64,000 nt of DNA from Cohnella sp. OV330 (GTDB lineage Bacteria; Bacillota; Bacilli; Paenibacillales; Paenibacillaceae), in NCBI RefSeq assembly GCF_900112065.1, contig NZ_FOKE01000001.1, positions 1 to 64,000 of the forward strand. The letters run 5' to 3'. Positions 49,888 to 57,713 of this stretch are shown here, one piece after another. The position numbers were made by a program, and so were the translations under genes. How positions within the stretch are numbered: the first letter of the stretch is position 1; each line of letters starts with the position of its first letter. The notes under the pieces were generated by a model. The model saw only the letters and a list, made by a program, of their open reading frames with translations. It ran no database searches and was not told where the DNA came from.

Positions 49888-49913
49888 TTACCCTTGCCGC
49901 CGAGCGGCGAAAC
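49888..49913 (-). promoter_or_regulatory. SigB-type promoter of the DUF948-YflT pair
   Basis: Minus-strand GTTTCG (49908-49913), 14 bases, GGGTAA (49888-49893), about 44 bases before the start. The rest of the 375-base gap 49845-50219 holds no gene I can support. Confidence 0.7.
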
Positions 49914-50006
49914 CAAGTTCCGGGTCTCTCCGGGCCGAAGCTTAAAGACCTCCCGCACGTAAAAACAAGAAGTTAATGTAGGATTAAATTGCCTCGATCC
50001 GAAGGT

Positions 50007-50032
50007 GATTCAGCCGGTTAGGGCAGTGGTAA
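50007..50032 (+). promoter_or_regulatory. Weak SigB-like site before the DUF1328-type gene
   Basis: GATTCA (50007-50012), 14 bases, TGGTAA (50027-50032). Only a partial match and about 190 bases from the start, so a chance match is possible. Confidence 0.3.
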
Positions 50033-50219
50033 GGATGCAGCAAGATCATACCGATGCTCGAAACTAGCGGGGGCTGGACAGGGCGATATGAAATCCGCGG
50101 ACATTCGCGGCGCCCGTTCGGCAAGGCGGTGGAGTCGTTCCATTGAAAGAGCTCGGCCATCCCGACCCGCCACGATCCCGCAAGGTATGACCATCATTCC
50201 ATACTTAGGAGGCGTTCTT

Positions 50220-50384
50220 ATGTTATACTGGGCATTTATTTTCCTGCTCGTCGCCATCGTCGCTGCCATCTTCGGATTCGGCGGCATCGTCGGCGCAGCC
50301 GTCGGCGTAGCCAAGTTCCTCTTCTTCCTGTTCCTGATCCTGTTCGTCGTCTCGCTCATCTTCGGCCGTCGCCGGAATTTATAA
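50220..50384 (+). CDS. DUF1328-type small membrane protein
   Basis: A 54-residue protein with two hydrophobic helices: [20 protein letters not shown] and [21 protein letters not shown], joined by GGIVGAAVG, the pattern of DUF1328 (YtjA-like) membrane proteins. Function unknown; family members are often stress- or stationary-phase-induced. ATG at 50220 with TTAGGAGGCG upstream. A terminator lies about 100 bases downstream. Confidence 0.85.
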   Translation: MLYWAFIFLLVAIVAAIFGFGGIVGAAVGVAKFLFFLFLILFVVSLIFGRRRNL

Positions 50385-50411
50385 CGCGCAAACGCGCAGC
50401 GACTGGTAAAT

Positions 50412-50454
50412 CGCTTCTTATATACTGCTTAAATGCGCATTTATATAAGAAGCG
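50412..50454. repeat. 13-bp perfect inverted repeat around a palindrome
   Basis: CGCTTCTTATATA and its exact complement are separated by 17 bases that include the palindrome AAATGCGCATTT (50431-50442). No T run follows. It lies behind the DUF1328-type gene and could be an operator or a structured 3' end. Confidence 0.75.
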
Positions 50455-50481
50455 CTTGTACCTGAGAGCGGGCATGATCGC

Positions 50482-50527
50482 AAAAGGCAATCGGCTGCGG
50501 GACCATCCCGCAACGGTTGTCTTTTTG
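50482..50527. terminator. Terminator after the DUF1328-type gene
   Basis: AAAAGGCAATCGGC-type arm pairs with CAACGGTTGTCTTTTT around a central TGCGGG/CCCGCA stem. Together with the repeat at 50412 this is all I see in the 299-base gap 50385-50683. Confidence 0.55.
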
Positions 50528-50683
50528 CTGCGTTCGCCCGACCGGATCGTTCGGATAAGAAAGGCGGAATGCATGATTTTCTGACAATTCCTGTTTCATC
50601 GGCCGTCGAAATGCGTTAAGTAAAGTACATGCCGCTTGTGCCGTATGGCGATGGCAATCCCCGTCACGGAGGTCGACACGCCC

Positions 50684-51670
50684 ATGCAAGCATTGTTACT
50701 CGGCGCGAATCCGGCGGCAAGCCGCTTTGGAGCATGGACGACCCCAGTCGTCAATCGCCCTTGGATCGAGCATTTGGTCTCGCAGGGACGCGATCAAGGC
50801 GTCCTCGAACTCGTCGTCGCGGTCGGTCAGCAGGACGGGGCAGAACTGATGGAACTGCTTGGAGACGGATCCCGATTCGGCATACGCGTCGCTTATCTAA
50901 CCGGTTGGGAGTCGTTCGGCACGGCGGGTACGATCAAGGTGGCCGAACCGCTGCTTCAGGACCGGTTCATCGTTTTGCATCCCGCTGCCGTTCACGCGTT
51001 TCGCCTCGACGAGGCGATGGCGTACCATGCCGATCGGGACGCGCTGGCGACGCTTTGCCTTACGCCGTGCGGATACGATTCGCCTTACGGATTCGCCAAG
51101 ATCGGATCCGAAGGGGACGTCCTCTCGCTCGTCCCGGAGCCAAGCCCGCAGAATGCGCCGTCTAACCTTCTCAACTCGGGCGTATATATGATGAGTAAAT
51201 CCGCGCTGTCGCACATCCCGGACGGACGTCACGTCTCATTGGAAAACGAAACATTTCCTCTCCTGATCGGCAATGGAAGCAAGATTTCCGGCTACATACC
51301 GGATACCTATTGCATGATGGCAACCTCGCCCGAGAGCTATGCCCAGATTCACTGGGACCTGCTTGACCGCAAGCTTCCGCTTTCGATCAGCGGTACGGAA
51401 ATGAACGAACAAGGCATTTGGATCGGCAAAGGCGCGGTCATCGGAAAAGGCGTGCTGCTCGTGCCGCCCGTCGTGATCGGAGCGTACGCCAAGATCGGCG
51501 ACAAAGCGATCGTCGGCCCGTATTCGGTCATCGGCTCCCATAGCACGATCGGCCAAGGCGCCAGAATCACCAGGACAATCGTCCCTGCCCGATCCGTCGT
51601 CGGCGATTCGTCGCGAATCAGCGAGCATGCTTTCGGCTCCGGCGTCCCAGTCGCCGAAGCTACTCTTTGA
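50684..51670 (+). CDS. Degenerate NDP-sugar nucleotidyltransferase with LbH tail
   Basis: A 328-residue protein. Residues about 1-225 follow the sugar-nucleotidyltransferase fold, but the nucleotide loop (usually LAAGxGTRL...PK) is LLLGANPAASRF...PVVNRP, without the GxGTR core and without the catalytic Lys. Residues about 250-328 are left-handed beta-helix repeats (GIWIGKGAVIGKGV, IGDKAIVGPYSVIGSHSTIG). Likely a regulatory or inactive homologue of mannose-1-phosphate guanylyltransferase/GlgC-type enzymes. ATG at 50684 with GGAGGT ten bases upstream. First gene of a three-gene glycan cluster. Confidence 0.78.
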   Translation: MQALLLGANPAASRFGAWTTPVVNRPWIEHLVSQGRDQGVLELVVAVGQQDGAELMELLGDGSRFGIRVAYLTGWESFGTAGTIKVAEPLLQDRFIVLHPAAVHAFRLDEAMAYHADRDALATLCLTPCGYDSPYGFAKIGSEGDVLSLVPEPSPQNAPSNLLNSGVYMMSKSALSHIPDGRHVSLENETFPLLIGNGSKISGYIPDTYCMMATSPESYAQIHWDLLDRKLPLSISGTEMNEQGIWIGKGAVIGKGVLLVPPVVIGAYAKIGDKAIVGPYSVIGSHSTIGQGARITRTIVPARSVVGDSSRISEHAFGSGVPVAEATL

Positions 51671-51712
51671 AGTTAGCAGATTAGCTACTACAAGCTGGAG
51701 GTGCGACATTTA

Positions 51713-52894
51713 ATGAGTCCAAAAACATTTCAAATCGCCTATGTGAGCACCTACGTACCGAAGAAATGCGGCTTGGCCACGTATACGCACCATCTTCGGG
51801 AAGCGGTTCGAGTAGCCCACAACGGCATTTTTCCGGATCCGATCGTCGCCATGTGCAACGAAGACGAGCTGGAGCTTTATAATGAAAGCTTTCACTATCC
51901 CCTTCTTAAAAACGATAAAGAAGAATACCGCAAGATGGCGGATTATTTGAACCGAAGCGCCGTCGACATCATCTCCCTTCAGCACGAGTTCGGGATCTTC
52001 GGCGGAGAAGCCGGCTCCTACGCGCTCGAGCTGCTGAACAGGCTGAACAAACCGGTCGTCACGACCTTCCATACCGTATTCGAGGACCCGCAAGAACCCT
52101 ATGCCGCCGTTCAAGCCGAAATCGCGAACCGAAGCGACCGCATTCACGTCATGAACCGCAAAGCGATCGGTTATCTGAACGACAACTTCGGCATCCCGCT
52201 GGAGAAGATCTCCTATATCCCGCACGGAACGCCCGTGCCGAGCAAAGCGGACCGGATCCGGACGCGCAGCGAATACGGCTGGGAGCAACGCAAGGTCGTC
52301 TTCCAATTCGGCCTGCTCAGCCGCAGCAAAGGCGTAGAGCTGATCCTGCGCTCTATGGCCGCTGCCGTCAAGGCCGTGCCCGATCTGCTGTACGTGTTGG
52401 CCGGACAGACGCATCCCGAAGTGCGCAAGCACGAGGGCGAAGCCTACCGGGAAGAGCTGAATGCCTTGATCGAGGAACTCGGCCTGCAGCATCATGTGCG
52501 CATGATCGACCGTTATATTCCGGAAGAAGAGCTCACGTCCCTGCTGCAAGCGTGCGATCTGTACGTCACGCCGTACCCCGGCATGCAGCAGATCACGAGC
52601 GGCACGCTGGCCTACGCGGTCGGGCTGGGTCGGCCGGTGCTTAGCACGCCTTACATTTATGCGAAGGATCTGCTTCAAGGCTGCGAGGAGCTCCTGCTTC
52701 CGTACGGCGACGTCGAGGCTTGGGGCGTGAAGCTGATCGAGCTCTTCTCTTATCCGGAGAAGCTCAAACTGTGCGAGAAGATGGTTGCCGATATCGGAAA
52801 AAGCATGCAATGGCCGGTCGTGGGCCAAGAATACCTGCAGCTGCTGGAACGGACCGCTGCGGAGAAGCGTTGGAGGATGGCCGATGTTATATAA
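51713..52894 (+). CDS. Glycosyltransferase family 4
   Basis: A 393-residue GT-B fold enzyme. The acceptor domain opens IAYVSTYVPKKCGLATYTHHL and contains SLQHEFGIFGGE; the donor domain has FQFGLLSRSKGVELILR and the C-terminal segment TPYPGMQQITSGTLAYAVGLGRPVLSTPY (pattern usually E-x7-E; here Q is in the first position). Retaining mechanism; sugar donor unknown. ATG at 51713 with GGAGG upstream. The last 8 bases overlap the next gene. Confidence 0.88.
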   Translation: MSPKTFQIAYVSTYVPKKCGLATYTHHLREAVRVAHNGIFPDPIVAMCNEDELELYNESFHYPLLKNDKEEYRKMADYLNRSAVDIISLQHEFGIFGGEAGSYALELLNRLNKPVVTTFHTVFEDPQEPYAAVQAEIANRSDRIHVMNRKAIGYLNDNFGIPLEKISYIPHGTPVPSKADRIRTRSEYGWEQRKVVFQFGLLSRSKGVELILRSMAAAVKAVPDLLYVLAGQTHPEVRKHEGEAYREELNALIEELGLQHHVRMIDRYIPEEELTSLLQACDLYVTPYPGMQQITSGTLAYAVGLGRPVLSTPYIYAKDLLQGCEELLLPYGDVEAWGVKLIELFSYPEKLKLCEKMVADIGKSMQWPVVGQEYLQLLERTAAEKRWRMADVI

Positions 52895-54227
52895 CCCGAA
52901 GGGGCGGAGCCATCCGCCCTCTTTTACCCATTTGCGGCGAATGACGGACGATACGGGACTGCTCGAGCATGCGCTCGGGCGAACGCCCCGCAGACGCGAA
53001 GGCTATACGACGGACGATAATGCGCGATCGCTCTGGGCTGTCACCGAATGGCTGCGGGACGTGCCCGGCGCGGAGGTAAGCGAAGCGGATCGGCTTCAGC
53101 TGCTCGAGCTGGCTTCCATTTATTTATCGTTCATGCTATGGCAGCAAAAAGAAGACGGCTGGTGGCACAACAACGTCGCCTACGATCGCTCTCCGGAGTC
53201 CGAATCGGTCTCGTACGACTGCCAGGGACGGTCGATCTGGGCTTGCGTCAGCGCTTGGGTGGGACTGCCCGACTCGCACAAGGACGCGGCGAAGGCGATG
53301 TTCGAATGCGCGATGCCTACGCTGGGACGACTCGGTTCGCTGCGGGGCAAGGCCTACGCGCTGTCGGCTTGCGCGCATGCGCTCGAGAGCGAGCGTCTCG
53401 GCGCGATCTCCTTCAAGCCGGGCTGGCGCGAGCAGCTCAAGACGCACGTGGTGCGTTTTCAAGACGAGCTGATCGAGACGTTCTTGCGCCACTCGGACGA
53501 GGAATGGCGCTGGTTCGAGCCGCAGATGAGCTACGGCAACGGCGTGCTCCCTTGGGCGCTGCTGCGATCCTACCGGGTGACCCATGCGCCCGAAGCGCTG
53601 GAGATCGGTCTCGACAGCCTCTCATCCCTGCAAGCGGCGATGACCGCGGAAGAAGGGTGGTTCCGCCCGGTCGGCAATGCCGGCTGGCGCACGCGCGCGC
53701 GCAGCAGCAAATGGGACCAGCAGCCGCTCGAGATCTTCAAGCTGGCGCTGGCGCTCGAGGAAGGCGCCGTCGCGCTGGAGGAAGCGGGCAAGCAGGGCGT
53801 CGCGCTGCTGCTTGCCTACGATCAAGGCGTGCCTCCGCAAGGCGGCGGCGCGGATGCCAGGTCGGCGGGCGGAGACCGAGGCGCCAGCGGATTCCGCGGC
53901 GCCAGCGCCATCCGTGCGCCGGAGGTGGGGATCGCGCTCGCCGTCCGCTCCGAGACGGAGGACGGTCAGGCCGAGGAGCGCGGCGAAGCCAAAACGGCAA
54001 GCGAAGCCGACGCGCATGCGATCGAGGTGGCCGACTACGCGGCGCAGCTGCGGGCCGCGCGCAATCGCTGCCTCCAGTGGTTTTTCGGCGACAACGATCT
54101 CGGCGCCATCATGGCCGACGAAAGCGACGGCAGCGGCTGCGACGGTCTCCAGGAAAACGGCCCCAACGTCAACTGCGGCGCCGAGTCCACCATCGCTTAT
54201 CTGATGACTTCGGCCTTGTGCCGCTGA
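52887..54227 (+). CDS. Alpha/alpha-toroid glycan-cluster protein
   Basis: A 446-residue protein of (alpha/alpha) barrel type, similar to proteins annotated as glycosyltransferase-associated or family-unassigned glycosidases. Helical pairs with aromatic and acidic residues are seen (TTDDNARSLWAVTEWL, LWQQKEDGWWHNNVAYDR, SYDCQGRSIWACVSAWVGL, AEEGWFRPVGNAGW, GPNVNCGAESTIAYL). Residues about 315-385 are a low-complexity Gly/Ala/Arg/Glu-rich insert (GGGADARSAGGDRGASGFRG), absent from what I recall of the family. Start overlaps the GT4 stop by 8 bases. A transcriptional and functional link with GT4 is likely. Confidence 0.75.
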   Translation, partial: LYNPKGRSHPPSFTHLRRMTDDTGLLEHALGRTPRRREGYTTDDNARSLWAVTEWLRDVPGAEVSEADRLQLLELASIYLSFMLWQQKEDGWWHNNVAYDRSPESESVSYDCQGRSIWACVSAWVGLPDSHKDAAKAMFECAMPTLGRLGSLRGKAYALSACAHALESERLGAISFKPGWREQLKTHVVRFQDELIETFLRHSDEEWRWFEPQMSYGNGVLPWALLRSYRVTHAPEALEIGLDSLSSLQAAMTAEEGWFRPVGNAGWRTRARSSKWDQQPLEIFKLALALEEGAVALEEAGKQGVALLLAYDQGVPPQGGGADARSAGGDRGASGFRGASAIRAPEVGIALAVRSETEDGQAEERGEAKTASEADAHAIEVADYAAQLRAARNRCLQWFFGDNDLGAIMADESDGSGCDGLQENGPNVNCGAESTIAYLMTSALCR

Positions 54228-54249
54228 AGGCTTGTACACGTTTAGCGGA

Positions 54250-54276
54250 TCCCCTGCCGGGAGGCGGGGGATTTTT
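54250..54276 (+). terminator. Terminator of the glycan cluster
   Basis: TCCCC-T-GCC / GGC-G-GGGGA stem with a GGGA loop, followed by TTTTT. Confidence 0.8.
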
Positions 54277-54298
54277 AGTGATTGGCGGAGCGATTCGC

Positions 54299-54885
54299 CA
54301 ACTGTTGATCTACGTGCATACTTGGGCAAGTTACTCCTCGCTCCCGCGCCAACTGTTGATCTACGTGCATACTTGGGCTGGTTACCCCTCGCTCCCACGC
54401 CAACTGTTGATCTACGTGCATACTTGGGATGGTTCCCCCTCGCTCCGCGCCAACTGTTGACCTACGTGCATACTTGAGCTGGTTACCCCTCGCTCCCGCG
54501 CCAACTGTTGATCTACGTGCATACTTGGGCAAGTTACCCCTCGCCCCCGCACCAACTGTTGACCTACGTGCATACTTGGGCTGGTTACCCCTCGCTCCCG
54601 CGCCAACTGTTGATCTACGTGCATACTTGGGCAAGTTACCCCTCGCCCCCGCGCCAACTGTTGATCTACGTGCATACTTGTGCTGGTTACCCCTCGCTCC
54701 CGCGCCAACTGTTGATCTACGTGCATACTTGGGCAAGTTACCCCTCGCCCCCGCGCCAACTGTTGATCTACGTGCATACTTGTGCTGGTTACCCCTCGCT
54801 CCCGCGCCAACTGTTGATCTACGTGCATACATGTGCTGGTTACCCCTCGCTCCCGCGCCAACTGTTGATCTACGTGCATACATGG
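54299..54885. repeat. Tandem array of twelve 51-bp repeats
   Basis: The segment CAACTGTTGATCTACGTGCA begins at 54299, 54350, 54401, 54451, 54502, 54553, 54604, 54655, 54706, 54757, 54808 and 54859: 51-bp spacing except once 50 bp. The last unit is partial. Each unit continues with CATACTTGGGC and then either AAGTTACCCC or TGGTTACCCC; units 7-10 alternate as two 102-bp pairs. The 51-bp length is a multiple of three, so long artefact frames open on both strands (17-residue units such as MHVDQQLARERGVT). It lies between convergent genes and outside both. Confidence 0.95.
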
Positions 54886-54899
54886 GTCCTATTAAGTTT

Positions 54900-55565
54900 T
54901 CACTTTGCAAAAAATCGCATGAGCTTGCTGCCTTGAGACCATTTCAATTCGACCAGCCCCCTTTTTTCGAGCTGCAACAAGGTTTCTTTAATCGTCCGGT
55001 GACTAACATCTATGTCGTTGGATAGCTCACCAATCCTCACGCTTCCCGCGCGCTCCCGCGCATAATGCAAGATCGCCCGCTCGTATACGTTCAATCTCGG
55101 CCGATCCTTGGGAGCGATGAAGCCCCAGGATGACAGCGCGGCGAGCAGCGTCTGTTGGCAGCGTCTCGGCTTCTCGAGCATGTCGTCGCGCGAAAAGCGG
55201 AGCAGGTGCCAGCCGTCGATGAGCAAATGATTCTGCCTCTCCAGGTTATCGGCGTACTTCCACCGGCTCACGTCCCGCAAGTGCGTGCCGAAGGCATCCG
55301 CCTCCATCAGCAATCCTCGAGGACGCCGGATCGGATGGAGGAAGCCGTAGTCGCTGAAGCGCGTGCCGTCCTTCAGATCCGCGATCTCCATCTCGGGAAT
55401 CAAGCCCGCGAGATCGCCTCTTACCTCCCACCAAACGTGCTGGGCCAGCAGCTTCTCGTTAAACCTGTCCAGCAGCAGTCTCCTTTTCCGCTCCCCCGCG
55501 CTCGCCTTGATCGCCTTTTCCATCATCTCGTCATAAGCGCGCTCGAATGCCGGATCCGTGCTCAT
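54900..55565 (-). CDS. Nuclease-like protein with winged helix
   Basis: A 221-residue protein. Residues about 55-140 resemble the DUF559/very-short-patch-type endonuclease fold: SDYGFLHPIRRPRGLLMEAD with a possible active-site Glu-x-Asp, then DNLERQNHLLIDGWHLLRFSRDD. Residues about 165-220 are a winged helix (VRIGELSNDIDVSHRTIKETLLQLEKRGLVEL). No partner methylase or toxin gene is near. Activity unproven. Its stop lies 15 bases from the repeat array. The ATG at 55565 has AGGGGAG eight bases upstream; one at 55571 is possible. Confidence 0.65.
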   Translation of the reverse strand: MSTDPAFERAYDEMMEKAIKASAGERKRRLLLDRFNEKLLAQHVWWEVRGDLAGLIPEMEIADLKDGTRFSDYGFLHPIRRPRGLLMEADAFGTHLRDVSRWKYADNLERQNHLLIDGWHLLRFSRDDMLEKPRRCQQTLLAALSSWGFIAPKDRPRLNVYERAILHYARERAGSVRIGELSNDIDVSHRTIKETLLQLEKRGLVELKWSQGSKLMRFFAK

Positions 55566-55589
55566 GCTCATCTCTCCCCTCTGAAAATC

Positions 55590-55631
55590 AAAACAGGCCG
55601 CCCGCCGGATCTGCTCCGACGAACGGCCTGT
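55590..55631 (-). terminator. Terminator of the pseudouridine synthase gene
   Basis: ACAGGCCG/CGGCCTGT stem, followed on the minus strand by TTTTGATTTT, about 70 bases after the stop. Confidence 0.6.
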
Positions 55632-55702
55632 GCTTCAGGACCATACGATCTATCGTTTGATTATAAAATACAATCTGCAGCGGAAAGAAGCAAGCGAATG
55701 TT

Positions 55703-57022
55703 TCATTCTCCAGCACGAAGCTTGGCCAGCGCAGCCTCGAAGTCCGCAGGCAACGGAGCCCGAACCGACAGCCGCTCGCCCGTCCAAGGATGCGGCCAGA
55801 TCAGCCGCTCGCCATGCAGCGCCTGCCGTGAAATAACCGTCCGTTTGCCGCCATAGAGACCGTCGCCCGCCAGCGGATGTCCGATCGCGGCGAGATGCAC
55901 GCGGATCTGATGGGTACGGCCGGTTTCCAGGCGCAAGCGCACGAGCGTGAAGCCTTCGAACCGTTGGACCGTCTCGTAATGCGTGACGGCAGGATCGCCG
56001 GTCTCGCTCACGCGTCGGCGCGTCGAATGGTGGCGATCCTGTCCGATCGGCAGGTTGATCGTGCCCCGATCCTGCGCGAGTTCCCCCTCCGCCAGCGCGA
56101 GATAGATGCGCTCGATCTCTTTTTCCCGCATCGCTTTGTCGTATTGATAATGGGCGAATTCGTTTTTGGCGTATAAAACGGGTCCCGTCGTCTCCTTGTC
56201 GATGCGATGGATGTGCCTGATGCGCACGTCCTGTCCCGACATCTCGTAGTAAGCGGCGACGCCGTGCGCCAGCGTTCCCCGTTGGCCGCGCTCGCTCGGA
56301 TGAACCTCGTAGCCGGAAGGCTTGTTCACGACGAGCGTGAAGTCGTCCTCGTACAGCACGTTCAGCTCCATCCAGTCCGGCGGAAAGTCACGTGCTTCGC
56401 GCGGAAACAAGGCGAGCCTCAGCGAGGACCCTTGCTGTACGATGCCTTTGGTCTGCGCAAGCTTCGAAACGAGCTTCGGCGCCAGCGGCGTATGCTTCAT
56501 GATCTGCTGAAGCGGCGCTGCGGCCAGCTCTCCCGGCAGACGAAGCTCCATCCACTCCGCCTTGCGGCGCCCGAGCTTGAGCAACGAATCGTCCATTCCG
56601 GCAAGGACGGACGCACGCGGCTCGGACCGACCGCGGCTCTTGTCGCTTCTGCCGCCAGCGCCGAAGCCGTCCGCAAGCGGATTGCCTTTCACGCGACTTC
56701 GAATACCGCCGCTTCCGCGTCCAGCGCCGGAAAAGCCTCGAGCCGCATCCGGTCTTGCCTGCTCGCGCCCGCCTCTGCCGCCGCCGTCGCGGCCGCCCCG
56801 GTCTGCTCCCGGCCGATCGGATCCATTTCTGCCTGTCCCGCTCCGGCTTTGCTCCGATGGACCCCTGCGGCCCCCCGCGCTACCGGCTCCCGGACCGCCC
56901 CGGCCGCGCTGCTGATTCCCGTCGCCGCCGAAGCGAGCGCCCTGCGACGTCCCCCGGCTTCCCTGCTGCTGTCCCTTTTGCTGCTTCGGCTTGCCTTGCC
57001 GATTGCGTCCGGCCCCGCTCAT
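55703..57022 (-). CDS. RluA-family pseudouridine synthase with RG-rich extension
   Basis: A 439-residue protein. The first about 140 residues are disordered and full of Gly, Arg, Gln and Ser (GRGGPGAGSAGGRRGP, RPGADRGGRDGGGRGG). An S4-like region may follow (LAPKLVSKLAQTKGIVQQGS), then the catalytic domain from about 230: VNKPSGYEVHPSERGQRGTL, HIHRIDKETTGPVLYAK with the catalytic Asp, and ETGRTHQIRVHLAAIGHPLAGDGLYGG. The motif is HRID-KETTG rather than HRLDxxTSG. The target uridine in rRNA or tRNA is unknown. ATG at 57022 with GGAG nine bases upstream. Bacterial members rarely carry an RGG-like extension this long. Confidence 0.85.
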   Translation of the reverse strand: MSGAGRNRQGKPKQQKGQQQGSRGTSQGARFGGDGNQQRGRGGPGAGSAGGRRGPSEQSRSGTGRNGSDRPGADRGGRDGGGRGGREQARPDAARGFSGAGRGSGGIRSRVKGNPLADGFGAGGRSDKSRGRSEPRASVLAGMDDSLLKLGRRKAEWMELRLPGELAAAPLQQIMKHTPLAPKLVSKLAQTKGIVQQGSSLRLALFPREARDFPPDWMELNVLYEDDFTLVVNKPSGYEVHPSERGQRGTLAHGVAAYYEMSGQDVRIRHIHRIDKETTGPVLYAKNEFAHYQYDKAMREKEIERIYLALAEGELAQDRGTINLPIGQDRHHSTRRRVSETGDPAVTHYETVQRFEGFTLVRLRLETGRTHQIRVHLAAIGHPLAGDGLYGGKRTVISRQALHGERLIWPHPWTGERLSVRAPLPADFEAALAKLRAGE

Positions 57023-57318
57023 GATCTTCAACTCCGTACTCTCTTAGGTTCTTCTTCGCACAATATAAGTGAACGGCTTATGGATGTCAATTTCGCCGGC
57101 TTCCGGCCTCGTTCGCGCTCCTTCGTCGATTCCTATCAAACGCTGCAAAAGAGAGGTTTTGTCGGTTCCGGTCGGATCGGATTACAATTTGATTACAGAC
57201 TGCGGTTTCGATGCTTACGGACAAATAGCGTCAATTTACACCCGTATTCAGGCCGGGACCTTCGTGTTATTTTGAAATCGGGGACATGCCCCGAACATCG
57301 CCAAGGAGGCAGAGCGCT

Positions 57319-57648
57319 ATGAGTACGAATGAAGAGCAGCTGGACCAAGAGGTATTGGAAGCGCATACGGAAGAGCTTGGCGAGGAGGCTTCCGCGGAGG
57401 ATACCGAGGCCGTCGCGTCCGCTGACGATTCGGACGAAGCAGAGGTCGAAGCGGCTCCCGCCGTCGAAGACGCCGTACTGACGGACGATTGGGCCGTCCA
57501 AGCAGATGCGCCTGCCGCATCGATCGAAATCGAAGAGGCGGCCGAATCGGACGCGGAAGACGCAGCCGAAGCCGTGGCGGAGGACGATGCCGAAGCCTCG
57601 GCGGAAGACGACGCAGCCGAAGAAGAAGAAGACGCGCTGGCGGATTGA
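57319..57648 (+). CDS. Highly acidic small protein
   Basis: A 109-residue protein of unknown function, composed largely of Glu, Asp, Ala and Ser with almost no basic residues (EAAESDAEDAAEAVAEDDAEASAEDDAAEEEEDALAD in the last third). It must be disordered and strongly negative. The ATG at 57319 has a perfect AAGGAGG nine bases upstream and a terminator follows, so it is probably a real gene. It is divergent from the RG-rich pseudouridine synthase, with which opposite charge invites comparison. Confidence 0.72.
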   Translation: MSTNEEQLDQEVLEAHTEELGEEASAEDTEAVASADDSDEAEVEAAPAVEDAVLTDDWAVQADAPAASIEIEEAAESDAEDAAEAVAEDDAEASAEDDAAEEEEDALAD

Positions 57649-57657
57649 AAATATTGA

Positions 57658-57697
57658 AATGCAGCGGGACCATGATGAAGGGTCCCGCTGCATTTTT
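57658..57697 (+). terminator. Terminator of the acidic protein gene
   Basis: AATGCAGCGGGACC pairs with GGTCCCGCTGCATT, then TTTAAT; also positioned to end the convergent TPR gene. Confidence 0.85.
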
Positions 57698-57713
57698 AAT
57701 GGCCGGCTCCGCG

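Noticed and set aside
54299..54885. CRISPR array
   Set aside because: The segments between the conserved cores are themselves near-identical, and no cas gene is in the window.
54275..55025. Long open frames on both strands across the repeat array (211, 198 and 155 residues)
   Set aside because: They arise because the 51-bp unit is a multiple of three and stop-free in several frames; they overlap each other and lack a unique start, so I call the region a repeat.
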